Position numbers and translations under genes: made by a program
From: Utricularia gibba
Taxonomy: Eukaryota; Streptophyta; Magnoliopsida; Lamiales; Lentibulariaceae
Direction: 5' to 3'
NCBI GenBank assembly: GCA_002189035.1
Contig: NEEC01000010.1
Location: 1,550,001 to 1,614,000, forward strand
Length of the DNA stretch: 64,000 nt
Shown here: positions 43,131 to 54,592 of the stretch, piece after piece
Numbering within the stretch: the first letter of the stretch is position 1
Layout of the letters: every line of letters begins with the position of its first letter
The notes under the pieces: model-generated
Told to the model about the DNA's origin: nothing
Database searches by the model: none
Seen by the model: only the letters and a program-made list of their open reading frames with translations

Positions 43131-43697
43131 GGTAAACACCGAGACCCACAAGTGAGTTGTTTTTTTTTTCTTTTTATCCGCAATGTGTAATTTGATTTCC
43201 CGACAAAATAAACCGTTGATTCTTTTGGCAATCTCACTTCCCCGCCAATAGAATTGGGGATCAAGGCTTTATGTTTGATCACCCAAATCAGGATGCGCAT
43301 TGTATTATTAGTTTTCTTCTACAAAGTAGTTAAATGGCCATCTTTAAATGATTCAAAGAGAAATGTGCAAATGAACAAATTATATAATTAGATTTTAAAA
43401 TCAGAATTGGAAATTATATAATTTTCTGAGCACAGGTCCATTATAATTAAATATGAGATTAAAATAAAAAAATAGTACAATTACATAGCATAGGTTGTAT
43501 AAATGTACATCATTATTTTAAAATCAGATTCAAATTATTATTCCATTGATTCATGAACTTTGAATTCAATCTTTTTTTCATAATTAAATTAAACTCAATT
43601 TATTATAAAAATATTATGAAAAAAATAAAAATAATTATTTAAATTTCGAAAAATATATATAAATTTGAATTGAATTAAATATAATTCCTGACCGGAG
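43131..43697. other. AT-rich intergenic region
   Basis: SHMT 3' UTR and the Membrin promoter. No further gene seen. Confidence 0.5.
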
Positions 43698-45153
43698 ATG
43701 ATCGATTGGCATTTGGCGGTTACCGAGTGACGGGAATCGAAGGCACGGGCGGCGATCTATCGCAACTGTACTCCCAAGCAAGAAAACTCTCTCTCAAGGT
43801 GAAAGAAGCCCTGGAGAGGCTTGAGCGTCTCGAATATACATCCTCGGTATCCTCGTCCAGGGCTGCCTTCTCGGTATCCTCGGATGATCAAGCAACCGCG
43901 ATTCGAAGAGACATAAGTGAGATCTTGAATCTTTGCTCTGATATGGATCGAGTTTGGCATTTCATTCCATCGAAAGCAACGCGAGATCTCTGGAAAAGGT
44001 TTTCTCCACCTTCTCATTCGTGTGTTGCCGCTTGATTGTAGGACCTCGCAAAATGTAAAATGGGCGTGTGAATTTAGTTCTACGTTCTATGAGTTATCTG
44101 GACGTTTTTTTTTCGATATTATGTATAAAGTACTCAAGCCAGTTTCAAATATTGCAATTCTCACATGAGCTGAATTTAAAAGGTTTTCTTGAATTAACTG
44201 ATGTGATTTTGATGTGTACACATCTATCCTGCGGGTGCATTTTTGCGGTCAATGAAGAGCCTGTCGGTAAATGCTAGGGCAGTCTTCTTGATCACGCCCC
44301 TGAAGCGCTCTGTCATCAGCTTCTGGTTGTACCTAAGCACTTTCTTTAGTCTGGAAAATACCTTTTAGGTGCTGGCTCATAGGATGGTGTGGTACATCCA
44401 GCGTTTGCTCTCTTTTTTTCATCGTCGTCTTGTAGAGCGTAATGCTTAAAATTGAGCCAACATGCTGGTGAAATGGCTTCACTTGGAGACTGAAGTATCG
44501 TATGAGTTGCAAAAGAGTTTTTTTTTTTCGTTCTTATAACTAATCATTATTTCAGCATTCTCTATACAGAAAAGTTGAGCATGCCAGCGAGGAGGCTGAG
44601 TCATTCAGGGGGGGTCTTGATAAATATCAAATGAGGCGACAGCAGAGAGTCCAGAAGATCCTTGACAGGGAAGAACTCCTAGGCCGAGCTGTATGTGAAT
44701 TCTTTGTTAAATTCTTCTATTTCCATATGCCAAACTCTTATATCTGATGATACGTGTTTCCACTTTCCAGAATGGCGATTCACATATTGATAGAATGTTT
44801 GATGAGGAGGCTCAAGCGATGGCATCAGTTCGCAACTCGTCTAGATTACTGGAGGATACTTTCTCTACTGGAATCGGCATCCTTTCACACTACAGCTCAC
44901 AGCGCGATCGATTAAAGGTGCATGCCCTTACATACATTGTTGCGAATCTCTAGTAATTAATTACTCAATCAAACTTCCATCCCTCTCTCAGAGAGCTCAA
45001 AGGAAAGCACTGGATATCCTCAACACCCTCGGTCTATCAAGCTCTCTCCTACGGCTCATCGAGAGACGCAACCGTGTCGACAAGTGGATCAAGTACGGTG
45101 GGATGACATTAACCATGATCACTGTCATCATTTTCTGGGGGTGGACAAGATGA
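43698..45153 (+). CDS. MEMB: Membrin, Golgi Qb-SNARE (start codon problem)
   Basis: A SNARE for ER-Golgi vesicle fusion. Exons: (43698 or 43727)..43998, 44570..44690, 44771..44917, 44992..45153. Protein shown: GGDLSQLYSQARKLSLKVKE, LCSDMDRVWHFIPSKATRDL, a coiled SNARE helix (RMFDEEAQAMASVRNSSRLL, QRDRLKRAQRKALDILNTLG) and a C-terminal anchor (YGGMTLTMITVIIFWGWT) ending WTR. Four-exon phasing is exact. The frame holding TGIEGTGGDLS has no ATG: it has GTG at 43727 and is open back to a stop at 43682. The nearby ATG at 43698 is in another frame and meets TGA at 43728. One missing base between them would make MIDWHLAVTE the N-terminus; an upstream exon is the alternative. Confidence 0.92.
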
Positions 45154-47047
45154 CCACTCAAGATCCTTAACTTCCTTTTCAACTGTACGTATCTCTCTAC
45201 AATGGGTTTTCATCCTCTGATTCACCCCATTCATTCAGTAGATCAGGTTTGATACCTAAACAATTGAGGAAGTTTTTGTACGTTTTGCTGGTATAGCTCT
45301 CACATTTAAACGAGTGTGCGGATTCAATTTCACTCTGCACCACCACAGACGCTGTATACCTGTGCATAACCCCATGGTTGATTGTGTCTCCATCATCTGT
45401 GAGATTATTCATGCTGTAGCCCTTTTCGGTTATTTCTGTTATTGTACTTGGGGCGCGACGGGGCACTGGTCAGGAAATGTATGATGCACTTGTGCTTAGA
45501 TAGGTAGGTACGGTAGTGATTTTTGTATGCAGTAATGATTTCTAAATATGTTGATTATTGATGTTGTAATAATTTGTGTATTCATTACAAATATTGAATT
45601 GGAAAATGTGAAATAATTGAGTAGAAAATGTTGGTGCGCCTTCAATGGCGGAACTACGTGGTGCCACGGCAACAGATGGCGCCAACACGTGTCCTCCCAT
45701 GCTGTGCTTACTAAAGAGTGAGGGATGGCCAACTGGACTCGCAGAGCAAGGCGGTAAGAAAATGGAGGGAGGGGAGGAGGGAAGGAGAGAAAATCACAAC
45801 GGAAGCAAGAGCAGGAGCAGCGGCGAGCGCCACCCGACCCGATGGCGAAAGCCCGAGAAGTCCTCGGAGAAGCGATCATCGGAAAATCTCACGGCGGAGG
45901 CGAAGACGAAGACGAGTCCGGGCGGGCGTCCAGGCCGGAAGATTTGCTAGCTTATTCAAGGGCTGTGGGTGGCGCAGATTCGTCGTCGCTGGGGTGAACT
46001 GCCATTCCCCGTAACGCTAAATTCTCGTCTTTTGCTTAAATAAAACTAGTTTTGAGCGGTTGCCTTTCTCTGAATCGGTGATCCCGGTGGCCGGGTTTAG
46101 GATTCACAGTTGCATGTGTTAAGAATATCTTACCCTAAACTGTATTGTGCAGGAAAGATAGTAATAATATATTGCTGTATCTTTGGGGCCATGGGCTCCT
46201 GGTGCCGCAATCATCCCGCATCCTGAACCCATCCATGTTCATAGCACCAAGCTCTCCCACGTTCAAAAAGCCAGTGGCTGGTACTTTTTTCTGACCAAAC
46301 AACTGCTACCCCGGGGCCCCACGCCCTGAAACTACAATGAATGCCCTTGCAGCAAGGATGAAATCGCGACTTCCACACTTCGACCATATTAATATAGGGT
46401 TTACTAAAATTAAATATGGTCATTAGTTTTAACATGTGTTAGGAGAAACTGATATCAATTAATGAAAAGGATCAAGTTTTAAGATGAATTAAATAATTAA
46501 TTTAATATATCATTATTATACAAAGTAAAAATACAATACTCATACTTGAATAAAACCACTCCGTTCCTTACTTTTATTTAAACCTTTTTTTTTTTTTTTG
46601 TTTACATAACTCATTTTCAGTCCCAAGGTTTCCCATGCAACATGAGAATCCAATATCTCATCATTGTCTTTTTTTGTTGGTTCTCTTGTCTGTGAGCACA
46701 TTCTCATCACTACGTTCCGTTGCGTACAAAAAGAAGCCCGTAATTTGCTTTAAAAGTGCAATGTGTAATGAAGGTGTTAAAATATTGCCACAGCCGTTAA
46801 GGCAAGGCAATGAAAGAGAGAGGAAACAGCAGCCCAAATTGGAGTCGAGACAAGCCACCCTCCACCTTGTACTACTAACCCTTGCCCTGTCTTCACGCTT
46901 AGGACACATAACAAGAACACACAATACCGTTCATTATACAGCCGCATATGAATGAATCCCATACATCAAGGTTTCCATCCCATTAGCCGTACGGAAAAAA
47001 TACAGTGGAACATTCTAGAGTATTGAATGAAGGTGACAAGAATCGAA
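45154..47047. other. intergenic region with unassigned short ORFs
   Basis: Contains a minus-strand open frame (45466-45197, ending LLNEWGESEDENPL, no ATG) and a + strand frame from ATG 45842 (MAKAREVLGEAIIGKS..., 51 codons) in a GC-rich patch at 45640-46010. Neither matches a family I know. 46400-46620 is AT-rich with an oligo(T) run. Confidence 0.4.
45842..45997 (+). CDS. possible small ORF or first coding exon, unrecognised
   Basis: A true ATG starts MAKAREVLGEAIIGKSHGGG, then an acidic stretch and PEDLLAYSRAVGGADSS, with a stop after 51 codons. Composition is protein-like and GC-rich relative to the flanks. A possible donor (GGG|GTGAAC) lies at the end, so this could be exon 1 of a longer gene, but I found no convincing second exon. 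Confidence 0.3.
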   Translation: MAKAREVLGEAIIGKSHGGGEDEDESGRASRPEDLLAYSRAVGGADSSSLG

Positions 47048-47296
47048 TCACAGGAGTTCGAGTTTCTTAGAGCAGCTGGTGCAGATGTACCTCTGCTTGA
47101 GGACGGATCCCACCGGGATGAAGCACAGCGTCAGCCGGCGCTCCACCACCGTCGCCGCCACCCTTCCGCGGCAGTAGGGGCATGTCCCCGTCGCTTCCCG
47201 CCGCCCCAGCTCCCTCTCCTCGCCCTCCAAGATTCTCCCCTTCTTGATTCCCACTTTCCTCTCCCCAGAGCTCTCTCTCCCCTCCTCGCGTCCCAT
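47048..47296 (-). CDS. small zinc-ribbon plant protein, 82 residues
   Basis: A single-exon frame from a true ATG at 47296 to a stop at 47048. The N-terminal half is charged (MGREEGRESSGERKVGIKKG). The C-terminal half carries two cysteine pairs, CPYCRGRVAA and CTSCSKKLELL, separated by 29 residues that include FIPVGSVLKQRY. This C-x2-C...C-x2-C layout matches a family of tiny plant zinc-ribbon proteins whose consensus I recall as GTCPYCGG-V-A-DVES...CFLP-..K-K-.-CT.C-R-L. Function unknown. The GC-rich 5' part contrasts with the AT-rich surroundings. Confidence 0.75.
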   Translation of the reverse strand: MGREEGRESSGERKVGIKKGRILEGEERELGRREATGTCPYCRGRVAATVVERRLTLCFIPVGSVLKQRYICTSCSKKLELL

Positions 47297-49873
47297 TGCA
47301 ATGCTCTTTGTTCCGGAAATGGGAGACCACTTTTCTTCTTATAGCCAATTCTTTTTTTTCTTTTTTCCCTGCTCATTTTTGTAAATAAAATTTTCCCTAT
47401 TATCATTATTATTATTTTCGCCTTTTTGTAAATAATAATAAATAATGCTGAAATTGAACGTTGGACTTGGAACATTCCTTGGAATCTACGGAAGATTCAA
47501 AGTAACCTAACCCCAACGACCATTTTGGCCTTCCGCGTTATTGTTCTAATGACCATGTGCTCAAAAAGGGTCTTCGAAAGAAACTAAACTATGGGCTGGC
47601 CGACCAGCCTTCGCGGCCCAATATCTGAATAATATCAAAATAATTTATAAATATATGATAGGATACAGTTTGTGGATAATATTATAAGTTACAATCAATA
47701 TAAATAATTTAATTTTCAAGTTTTAAAATTACATTATAAATCCTTCAATTTATTTTTTTTGCACTCAAATTTATGAAATTATATATTCAAATTATTATGT
47801 TACGAAAACTAATCAATTTTTATTATAATGTTATTATAATTGTCTGTCATTGTAAACAATATTCATAATTTTCAGTCTGTATATTATGATAGTCATATCC
47901 TTGTCGAACTCTAAAAATCACGAGACGCAATATAATTCTAACAAGATATTTAGATTTGTCAAACTCTAATATAAAATTTTATTAGATGTGAAATAATATT
48001 TTTAAAACTTTTAAAAACCGTTTGAATCTTTATTACATGATTTTGACAACTTTAAATTTTTTTTCATAATTTTGAAACTTGAAAATTAAATTCATCATAG
48101 TGATCGAAACTTGAAATATAATTTTCATAATTTTCTCATAAATTATGGATATGAATTATACCCTCTCGCATGAAAGAAGTAATTAATATAATAATTTTTT
48201 CCCACTCATTAATTCCACTTTATTCTCAGCGCCGCAACATTTATACACGTCATTAAAACTCGTGTGTAATTTGTAGCAAGAGTCAATTGGAGTCTTTTAA
48301 GACAACAGTTATTACAATGATGAAATATCGCATAAAACTAATGCGTGCATTGAAGATGTCTTTAAGTGAATTGAGATGCCTTAGCAATGCACATGCTTAA
48401 TATTAAAGAATCACAACTCTGAAAATATCTAAAAAAAAAAAGTAAAATCATTTAATTTATTTTAGTGCACTTCGATAGAGATGCATTGGCTCAATAGATG
48501 GGATGGGGAGACATCATGAAAGTTATAATTTTTCAATTCTAGAAAAATAAAAAATGTTTTTAAATGTTTTATGTAAAAGAGATAATAAAAGTAAAGTATT
48601 TGTTTTGTAATTTGAAGCCATGATTCATGTTATATAGAACAGAATATGTTAATGTAATCAGTTTGATTATTGTAAAACTTTTTTATGCAAGAACATAATA
48701 TTATATTATAAAATTTATTAAAATAAATATATATTATAAAATTTAATATATTAAATTATTATATATTTTAAAATTATGATATAAATATATTTTAAAATAA
48801 ATAAAAATGAATAATATACTTTTTATAATTAATTTCTTCTTTAATAATTAAAATATATATTCAAAAAATTCAATAATTTTTTATTTTACTATGTGATTAT
48901 AATCTTTAAAAATTAAACAAACAGTTGTAAAACATGTGTTGAAACAGCAGGTGGTGAGGGTTGATTGATAAGCTACGGTGGTAGGCGATATTTGTAGATG
49001 TCGGAAAAGGTGCATTTTGGGGGCGCGGTGGGTTGATCTTAAATGCGGTAATGGAGTTGTAGAGGGCGTAGAGGCGTGGACTGGACTGCTTTCCAGATTC
49101 AATGTGAGCCACCAAAGCCGGTGGGACTCTCACTTCACTGGGAGGATGGCTGGCTGGCTGGCTGGTGGAGTCAGCCATGAACTTGGATTGGGGCGACGTC
49201 ACCCTCAGCCGCGACGGCGACGCTCCTGCACTGCACCAACCGCCGTTGCCATTGCCAATTGGGTTTGGTTGGGTACAAGTTTGCTCCCATGTCACCCACC
49301 GGAGTTACACACTCCGACTGCTCACCTCATCCCACTCCTTCATGCCACCGGTATGGATGGATGCGTGATCATTAGGTAAACTTTGTTAGAATATATAATT
49401 TCATATCGAAAAAATGAAAATGAAATAATATTAAGTTTAATCTTTTCTAATATGATTCACGTTTTTTTTATGTATTTGGACTTCACATATACACTTGTTT
49501 GACTCAAATTTATTAGTTAGATTTATATTTGATTGTATCTATAAAAACGGATCAAATTCAAAGGAATAATGGACTACCTTTTATTTTCTCTCAAATCAAT
49601 AAGTACACTATAAAAGATAAATAGGTTAGTATTCAAATACTAATTATTTATATTTCAAAAATATAAATGTATATTTTTTTTTATTTTTCATTATAAACAA
49701 TTTTCAATCAATGTTTTTGAAAAGTAAAACTTCATATAGAACTTGAGAATTTTTTATAAGAGATTGTGAAAATAAAAAAAATATGTGAATGAAATAGTTT
49801 ATTATATTTAAAAAATAATAAAATGTTTTTATTTTATTTTTACTGAAAACGAAAAGTTACTGGGGGTAGAGGT

Positions 49874-49877
<4 letters not shown>
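47297..49877. other. AT-rich intergenic region with one GC-rich patch
   Basis: Strongly AT-rich except 48940-49370, which is GC-rich and contains a (GGCT)4 run at about 49148. Open frames there begin at GTG or are shadowed on both strands, and none looks like a known protein. Confidence 0.5.

Positions 49878-49904
<27 letters not shown>
49878..49904 (+). repeat. poly(G) tract, 27 bases
   Basis: An uninterrupted run of 27 G followed by GGGG and GGG blocks, about 1.3 kb upstream of the At1g16860-like start codon and roughly 100-200 bases upstream of its inferred leader exon. It could form a G-quadruplex, or its length could be an assembly artefact. Confidence 0.8.
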
Positions 49905-51153
49905 TGGGGTGGGTGGGCGCGGGCGTGATTTCTTCTTTCACATGATCTCAACTGCAGACGAAAACTGATGGAGGAACCGAAAGCAGATGAGGTGTTTATC
50001 ACACCTTTTCTATTTCGCACTTGACGCAGGTGCGGACGCCTCCAGGGCTTGAGTCCCCCGTTTCCGATATTCCTTCATCTCTGCATTTCACGCCTAACGC
50101 CTCCTTCCAGCCACCTGATTCTTCCACATGTCTCTCCTACCTTCTTCTTCTTCAGGTTTGCTTCAGCCTCTTCTTTTTGTTTTCTGGGGAATATGGTGTT
50201 GTAATTCTCCTTTCTGCTGATCTTCATTGAAATGGGTATGTGGGTTTTCTCGGATGGAGACGGCATTTGGTGAAATGTTTTCTGGGTGTTAGGATTATAG
50301 TAGATGTCAGTCAATGGGGGTAGGGAGTGTTGAAGTTCTTCGATTTCTACTCATGAATCTTTGGGGTTTTACAAGATTCTATTTTTGTTTTATGAGATCC
50401 TTAATTTCTTCGCCTATGGAAGCATTGACTGAAGCTCGATTTTGAATTACCCAGTTTCTCCATTCCCGATCCGTTTTCTTTGGTTGGGATGTTTTTGGAT
50501 ATGAGAACTCGTCCTTAAGACTTCCTACTGGGAGCTTGGTTTTCACGTGTTTCAACTGTGTACATTGATTAGTGCTGTGACTCCTATTGCTACTCAATTT
50601 TTTTGACAGTATGCTCTGTTCTGGTCGTCGTCTTGTTGGTACTGATGAGCGACTCATGTTTCTTCTTCTCAGATCTGGGGTTTAGGCATGATTTTTCCTC
50701 GAAGTTTGCTGACTTACTTTTCTACACTAATTGTGAGCACTTCACTGATGCTCATTGGTTCCTGTCGCCTTAAGCTGTTGATGGCTGTTTAGACTGAAAG
50801 TTTTTATAATTAGGTTATTGGAATTGTTTTGAGTTCTGAACCCTTACCACTTTTGATAAGTAGACATTTCTTCACATGGTTTTTTCTAGATTGGTCATTC
50901 AGGTATACCGGTCACATAAAGGAGTTAAGTGTGGCTCAGAAAATGGATTCTGTGAATTCCAGTTTTTATATGTTTATTTTTACCGGATTTTGTTAGTGGA
51001 GATTACTTTTGTAAGTTGAATGGATGTTTAGGTCTGATGATTCATGATTGCCTTCTAGGTAAAACCCATTGGGATAACCGTCATGTTACCAATGAGCACC
51101 TAGTCTGAGTTAGCGATCAAGCTTCTAGTGCATTTAGAGAAACAGTTGGAATT

Positions 51154-52889
51154 ATGGGTTCACGATTTCCATCTCATCAACTAAGCAATGGCCTTTATGT
51201 ATCGGGCCGTCCAGAGCAGCCAAAAGAGAAGACTCCGATCATAAGCTCAGTTGCCATGCCATATACCGGAGGTGACATAAAGAAATCTGGGGAACTTGGT
51301 AAAATGTTTGATATTTCTATGGAAGGTTCCAGGTCTCGAAAATCTGGTCCTATTAACAATGCCCCTTCAAGGACTGGCTCTTTTGGTGGAGCAACTACTC
51401 ATTCGGGCCAACTGAATTCTGTGGGACGTTCTTCTGCCTCTGCTAGCAGTATTCCTGGATCTGGTTCTATGAAGAAGACAAATTCTGGACCACTAAATAA
51501 ACATGGTGAGCCATTGAAAAAATCATCAGGTCCGCAGGTTGGAGTCACGGTTACTTCTCGCCAGAATTCTGGACCTCTTCCTCCTGTTTTGCCTACTACC
51601 GGTCTTATTACCTCAGGACCCATTACATCTGGGCCGTTGAATTCTTCGGGGCTCAAAGGAAGGCTTCTGGACCATTGGAGTCAAAGACTTCAATTAAGAT
51701 CCACAATGCTTCTCTATTAAACAACCAGGCTGTGACGCACCTCAGCCTGGAGGATGACTATTCATTCCACAAGAGTTTCCCAAAGTTGATTCTGTGGGCA
51801 ATCATTCTTCTCTTTGTTATGGGATTTATTGCTGGTGGTTTCATCCTTGCTGCAGTTCGAAATCCCATTCTTCTTGTTGTGGTTGTTATCTTATTTGCTT
51901 CAGTGCTTGCTGTATTTACATGGAATAGTTTCTGGGGTCGGAGAGCTATCAGTGGTTTTATAGCAAGCTATCCAGATACAGAATTACGGTCAGCAAAAGA
52001 TGGGCAGTTTGTTAAAGTTTCTGGGGTACGCTGTTTTCTAATGTATCACTGAGAGTTTTACATTTGGAAGTGTTCCTTAACAGCTTTTGGTTTGGACTTT
52101 TCAAGGTTGTCACTTGTGGAAACGTTCCTCTTGAATCATCATTCCAAAAGGTTCCCCGATGTGTTTATACATCAACCAGTTTATATGAATATCGTGGATG
52201 GAATTCAAAGGCTGCTAGTCCCACTCATCGCCGTTTCACTTGGGGCCTTCGAAACTTAGAGGTGAGCTGGACTGTTATCTTGTTGCATGAAACTGCGATT
52301 TATTACATACATCAATACTAACGTTAGTATTTGTTATCATACTGGCGCATGCTAGTTTACATCTTATCCTTAATCCAACATTTTCTTTTCTTCCCCATCT
52401 CAGAGGCATGTGGTCGACTTTTACATTTCTGACTTCCAGTCTGGGCTAAGGGCTTTGGTCAAGACTGGTTCTGGCGCACGGGTGACTCCTTATGTTGAGG
52501 AATCTGTGGTCGTTGACATCAACCCTTCTAATAAGGACATGTCCCCTGAATTCATCAGATGGTTAGGACAACGTGGCCTCTCGCCTGAAGACCGCATGAT
52601 GCGGCTCAAAGAAGGGTAAATCAAATCATATATTCTTTGAAAAGCTGTTCTCAGCCAATTTTTTGGAGTTCTAAATTTTATGCCACCCATTAACTGGTAC
52701 ATCAAAGAAGGTAGCAGTGTGAGTGTTATGGGTGTGGTGCAGCGGAATGAGAATGTTCTAATGATTGTTCCTCCATCGGAATCTTTCTCAACCGGATGCC
52801 AGTGGACCAAGTTTATCCTTCCAGCCAGTCTGGAGGGCATTGTGTTGGGATGCGAAGACTCTTCGAAAATTGATGCTATACCAGTTTAA
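51154..52889 (+). CDS. At1g16860-like membrane protein (one-base deletion)
   Basis: Exons: 51154..52025, 52106..52261, 52404..52615, 52697..52889; with one restored base the protein is 477 residues, near the family length. It begins MGSRFPSHQLSNGLYVSGRP and has a Ser/Gly/Pro-rich SGPL-repeat region (to residue 170). Two membrane segments follow (LILWAIILLFVMGFIAGGFI; ILLVVVVILFASVLAVFTW), then a conserved domain with PRCVYTSTSLYEYRGW and HVVDFYISDFQSGLRALVKT, ending ILPASLEGIVL...IDAIPV. Exon 1 lacks a G in the run at 51648-51651: SSG is followed by a wrong frame, and one extra G gives SSGAQRKASGPLES. The last intron appears to be GT-TG. A 5' UTR intron probably spans 50155-51058. Function unknown. 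Confidence 0.92.
52616..52696 (+). other. candidate GT-TG intron
   Basis: The donor is GG|GTAAATC and the 3' end is TTAACTG|GTACATC. Only this join gives the family sequence LKEG-YIKEGS. The upstream AG (about 52663) leads to a stop within a few codons. Confidence 0.65.
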
Positions 52890-54592
52890 AGGATGGACAG
52901 ACCAAGAGAAACTGCAGCAGCAACAGAGCATGAAAGAATAGTATGTGGATCAGGTGTACAGTTTTCTTCTTTTGTGTGTGCACCTATTTTCTCATCTTCT
53001 TCCCATAAGCTGCCTCCATCTCGTTTTGATGGAGGAGCTTGAGCTTGGATGATATAGTTAACAAGAAGGCGAAGAAGATGCATTTTCGAATTTGTTTCTG
53101 GTAGAAGCTTGTCAAACTCAACGGTTTTTGAGGTTGTCAGAATTTATCTCTGAACATCATATATATGGTTTCTTTTATTAGCATGAACAATTATTTTTAT
53201 AGCATTCTCATGAATATCTGTATGAAAGGTATCATTTCAGTTTAAAAAAAAAAGATAGTGTCATTATGATTTTGTAAGCTTGAAACTCCCCATGGAAGTT
53301 TTTGAGCCATATGAGGCTATTCACCATTCTTGCTCATCAGTGCTTGTAACAACCAACAGATATACCACTTGAATGTTTACCATCCCATATCAGCTCTTGG
53401 CTGTGAGCTATTAAAGAGATCGTAATAAAACACTATTATCATCATTAATTCGTGCTGTTTCTTGTTATTTTTTGGATTAGGATTCACCATATTCATTTCT
53501 CGCCATGGGATGTAATGCACCTTATGTTTTAGAAGCCTATTCGTGCTTCTGGTATGCTGCCCAGTTACATCACCATGATTGATTGCTTTTCTCACAACCC
53601 AAAAACACAGGTCATCTGCTCAAAGTTGTATCCATAAGCAATGCTCTCTGCCCATTTCGATTGTGTACTATTTTATGATAAGGATGGTGTTAGTTTCTTA
53701 TCATGATTCTTGTGCATAATCTGTAACATTCCTATTGGGAGACCAAAAAGATTTACCCAAGTCATATACTGACTCGTAGAATGTTGCATATAGCAACTGT
53801 AAGACATTATCTGAATTACAATAATTCCTCCGCTGGGGCACAGAGTTCTTTTGCGATGAACAGCAATGGATATCTTTGGAGATTCTTAACCATCACAGTT
53901 TGCTAGTCACAATCAATTAAAAGCAGCATGGTGTTTGAGAAATAGAAAGAATTTTCAATGGTCTGTTCAATAGCTATATGTGGCCTGGGCTTTATGTAAA
54001 AACTGCATTGTACTCTTTATTTTTATTTTTGTACTCTTAGTTCCTCTTTCTACAAACTCTCTCGTCTAGGAGTCTTGGGCCCTGAAGAATATCGTCCGTG
54101 TGACTTTTATTGATGCAACTGCATGAATGGGAGATTAAGGGTATACACAAAATCCTATACTTCTTGCTTTTCGTGCTTCATGTTCAGCGCATGTAAGAAT
54201 ATTTGTGAAACTTGTTCGTTTTGCGTAATTTGTGGTTTTTTTGTTTGTTTGTCGCTGAATAGTTGTTGGAAATTCACCGTAGAATAACCATAGGAAGTTT
54301 TCGTTGATTGATGCGTTGTTGCAGAATTGCGAGTCGGATTTGAAGTCTGGAATTCTTGAAAGAAACCCTTTTTATGAAAATTACCAAAAAAGAGGATCAA
54401 AGAGAGAAAGAATAACACTCCCAAATTTAATTGCACACTGGAATCAAGATTAGGTTGATGCTGTTTCTTTTTTTCCTGAAAAGAGAGTTTTCATCCTATG
54501 TTGGTATGATTCTTATGAGATGACGGGTAATTTGATAGGGATTGGAAGAATTTGTTTGGGATTCTGATTTAGGTGATTCATGAGAAGGAAAA
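52890..54592. other. intergenic region
   Basis: 3' UTR of the At1g16860-like gene (to about 53200) followed by AT-rich, T-rich DNA that probably includes the PHD gene promoter and leader. No coding signal recognised. Confidence 0.5.

Noticed and set aside
45197-45466. Minus-strand frame ending NEWGESEDENPL
   Set aside because: Starts at GTG just after an in-frame stop; no ATG and no recognisable family. Could be a terminal exon but cannot be supported.
48906-49370. GC-rich patch with long frames
   Set aside because: Frames begin at GTG, run into AT-rich sequence and resemble nothing known.
49829-50020. Proline-rich frame opposite the poly(G) tract
   Set aside because: It is only the C-run read as proline codons.
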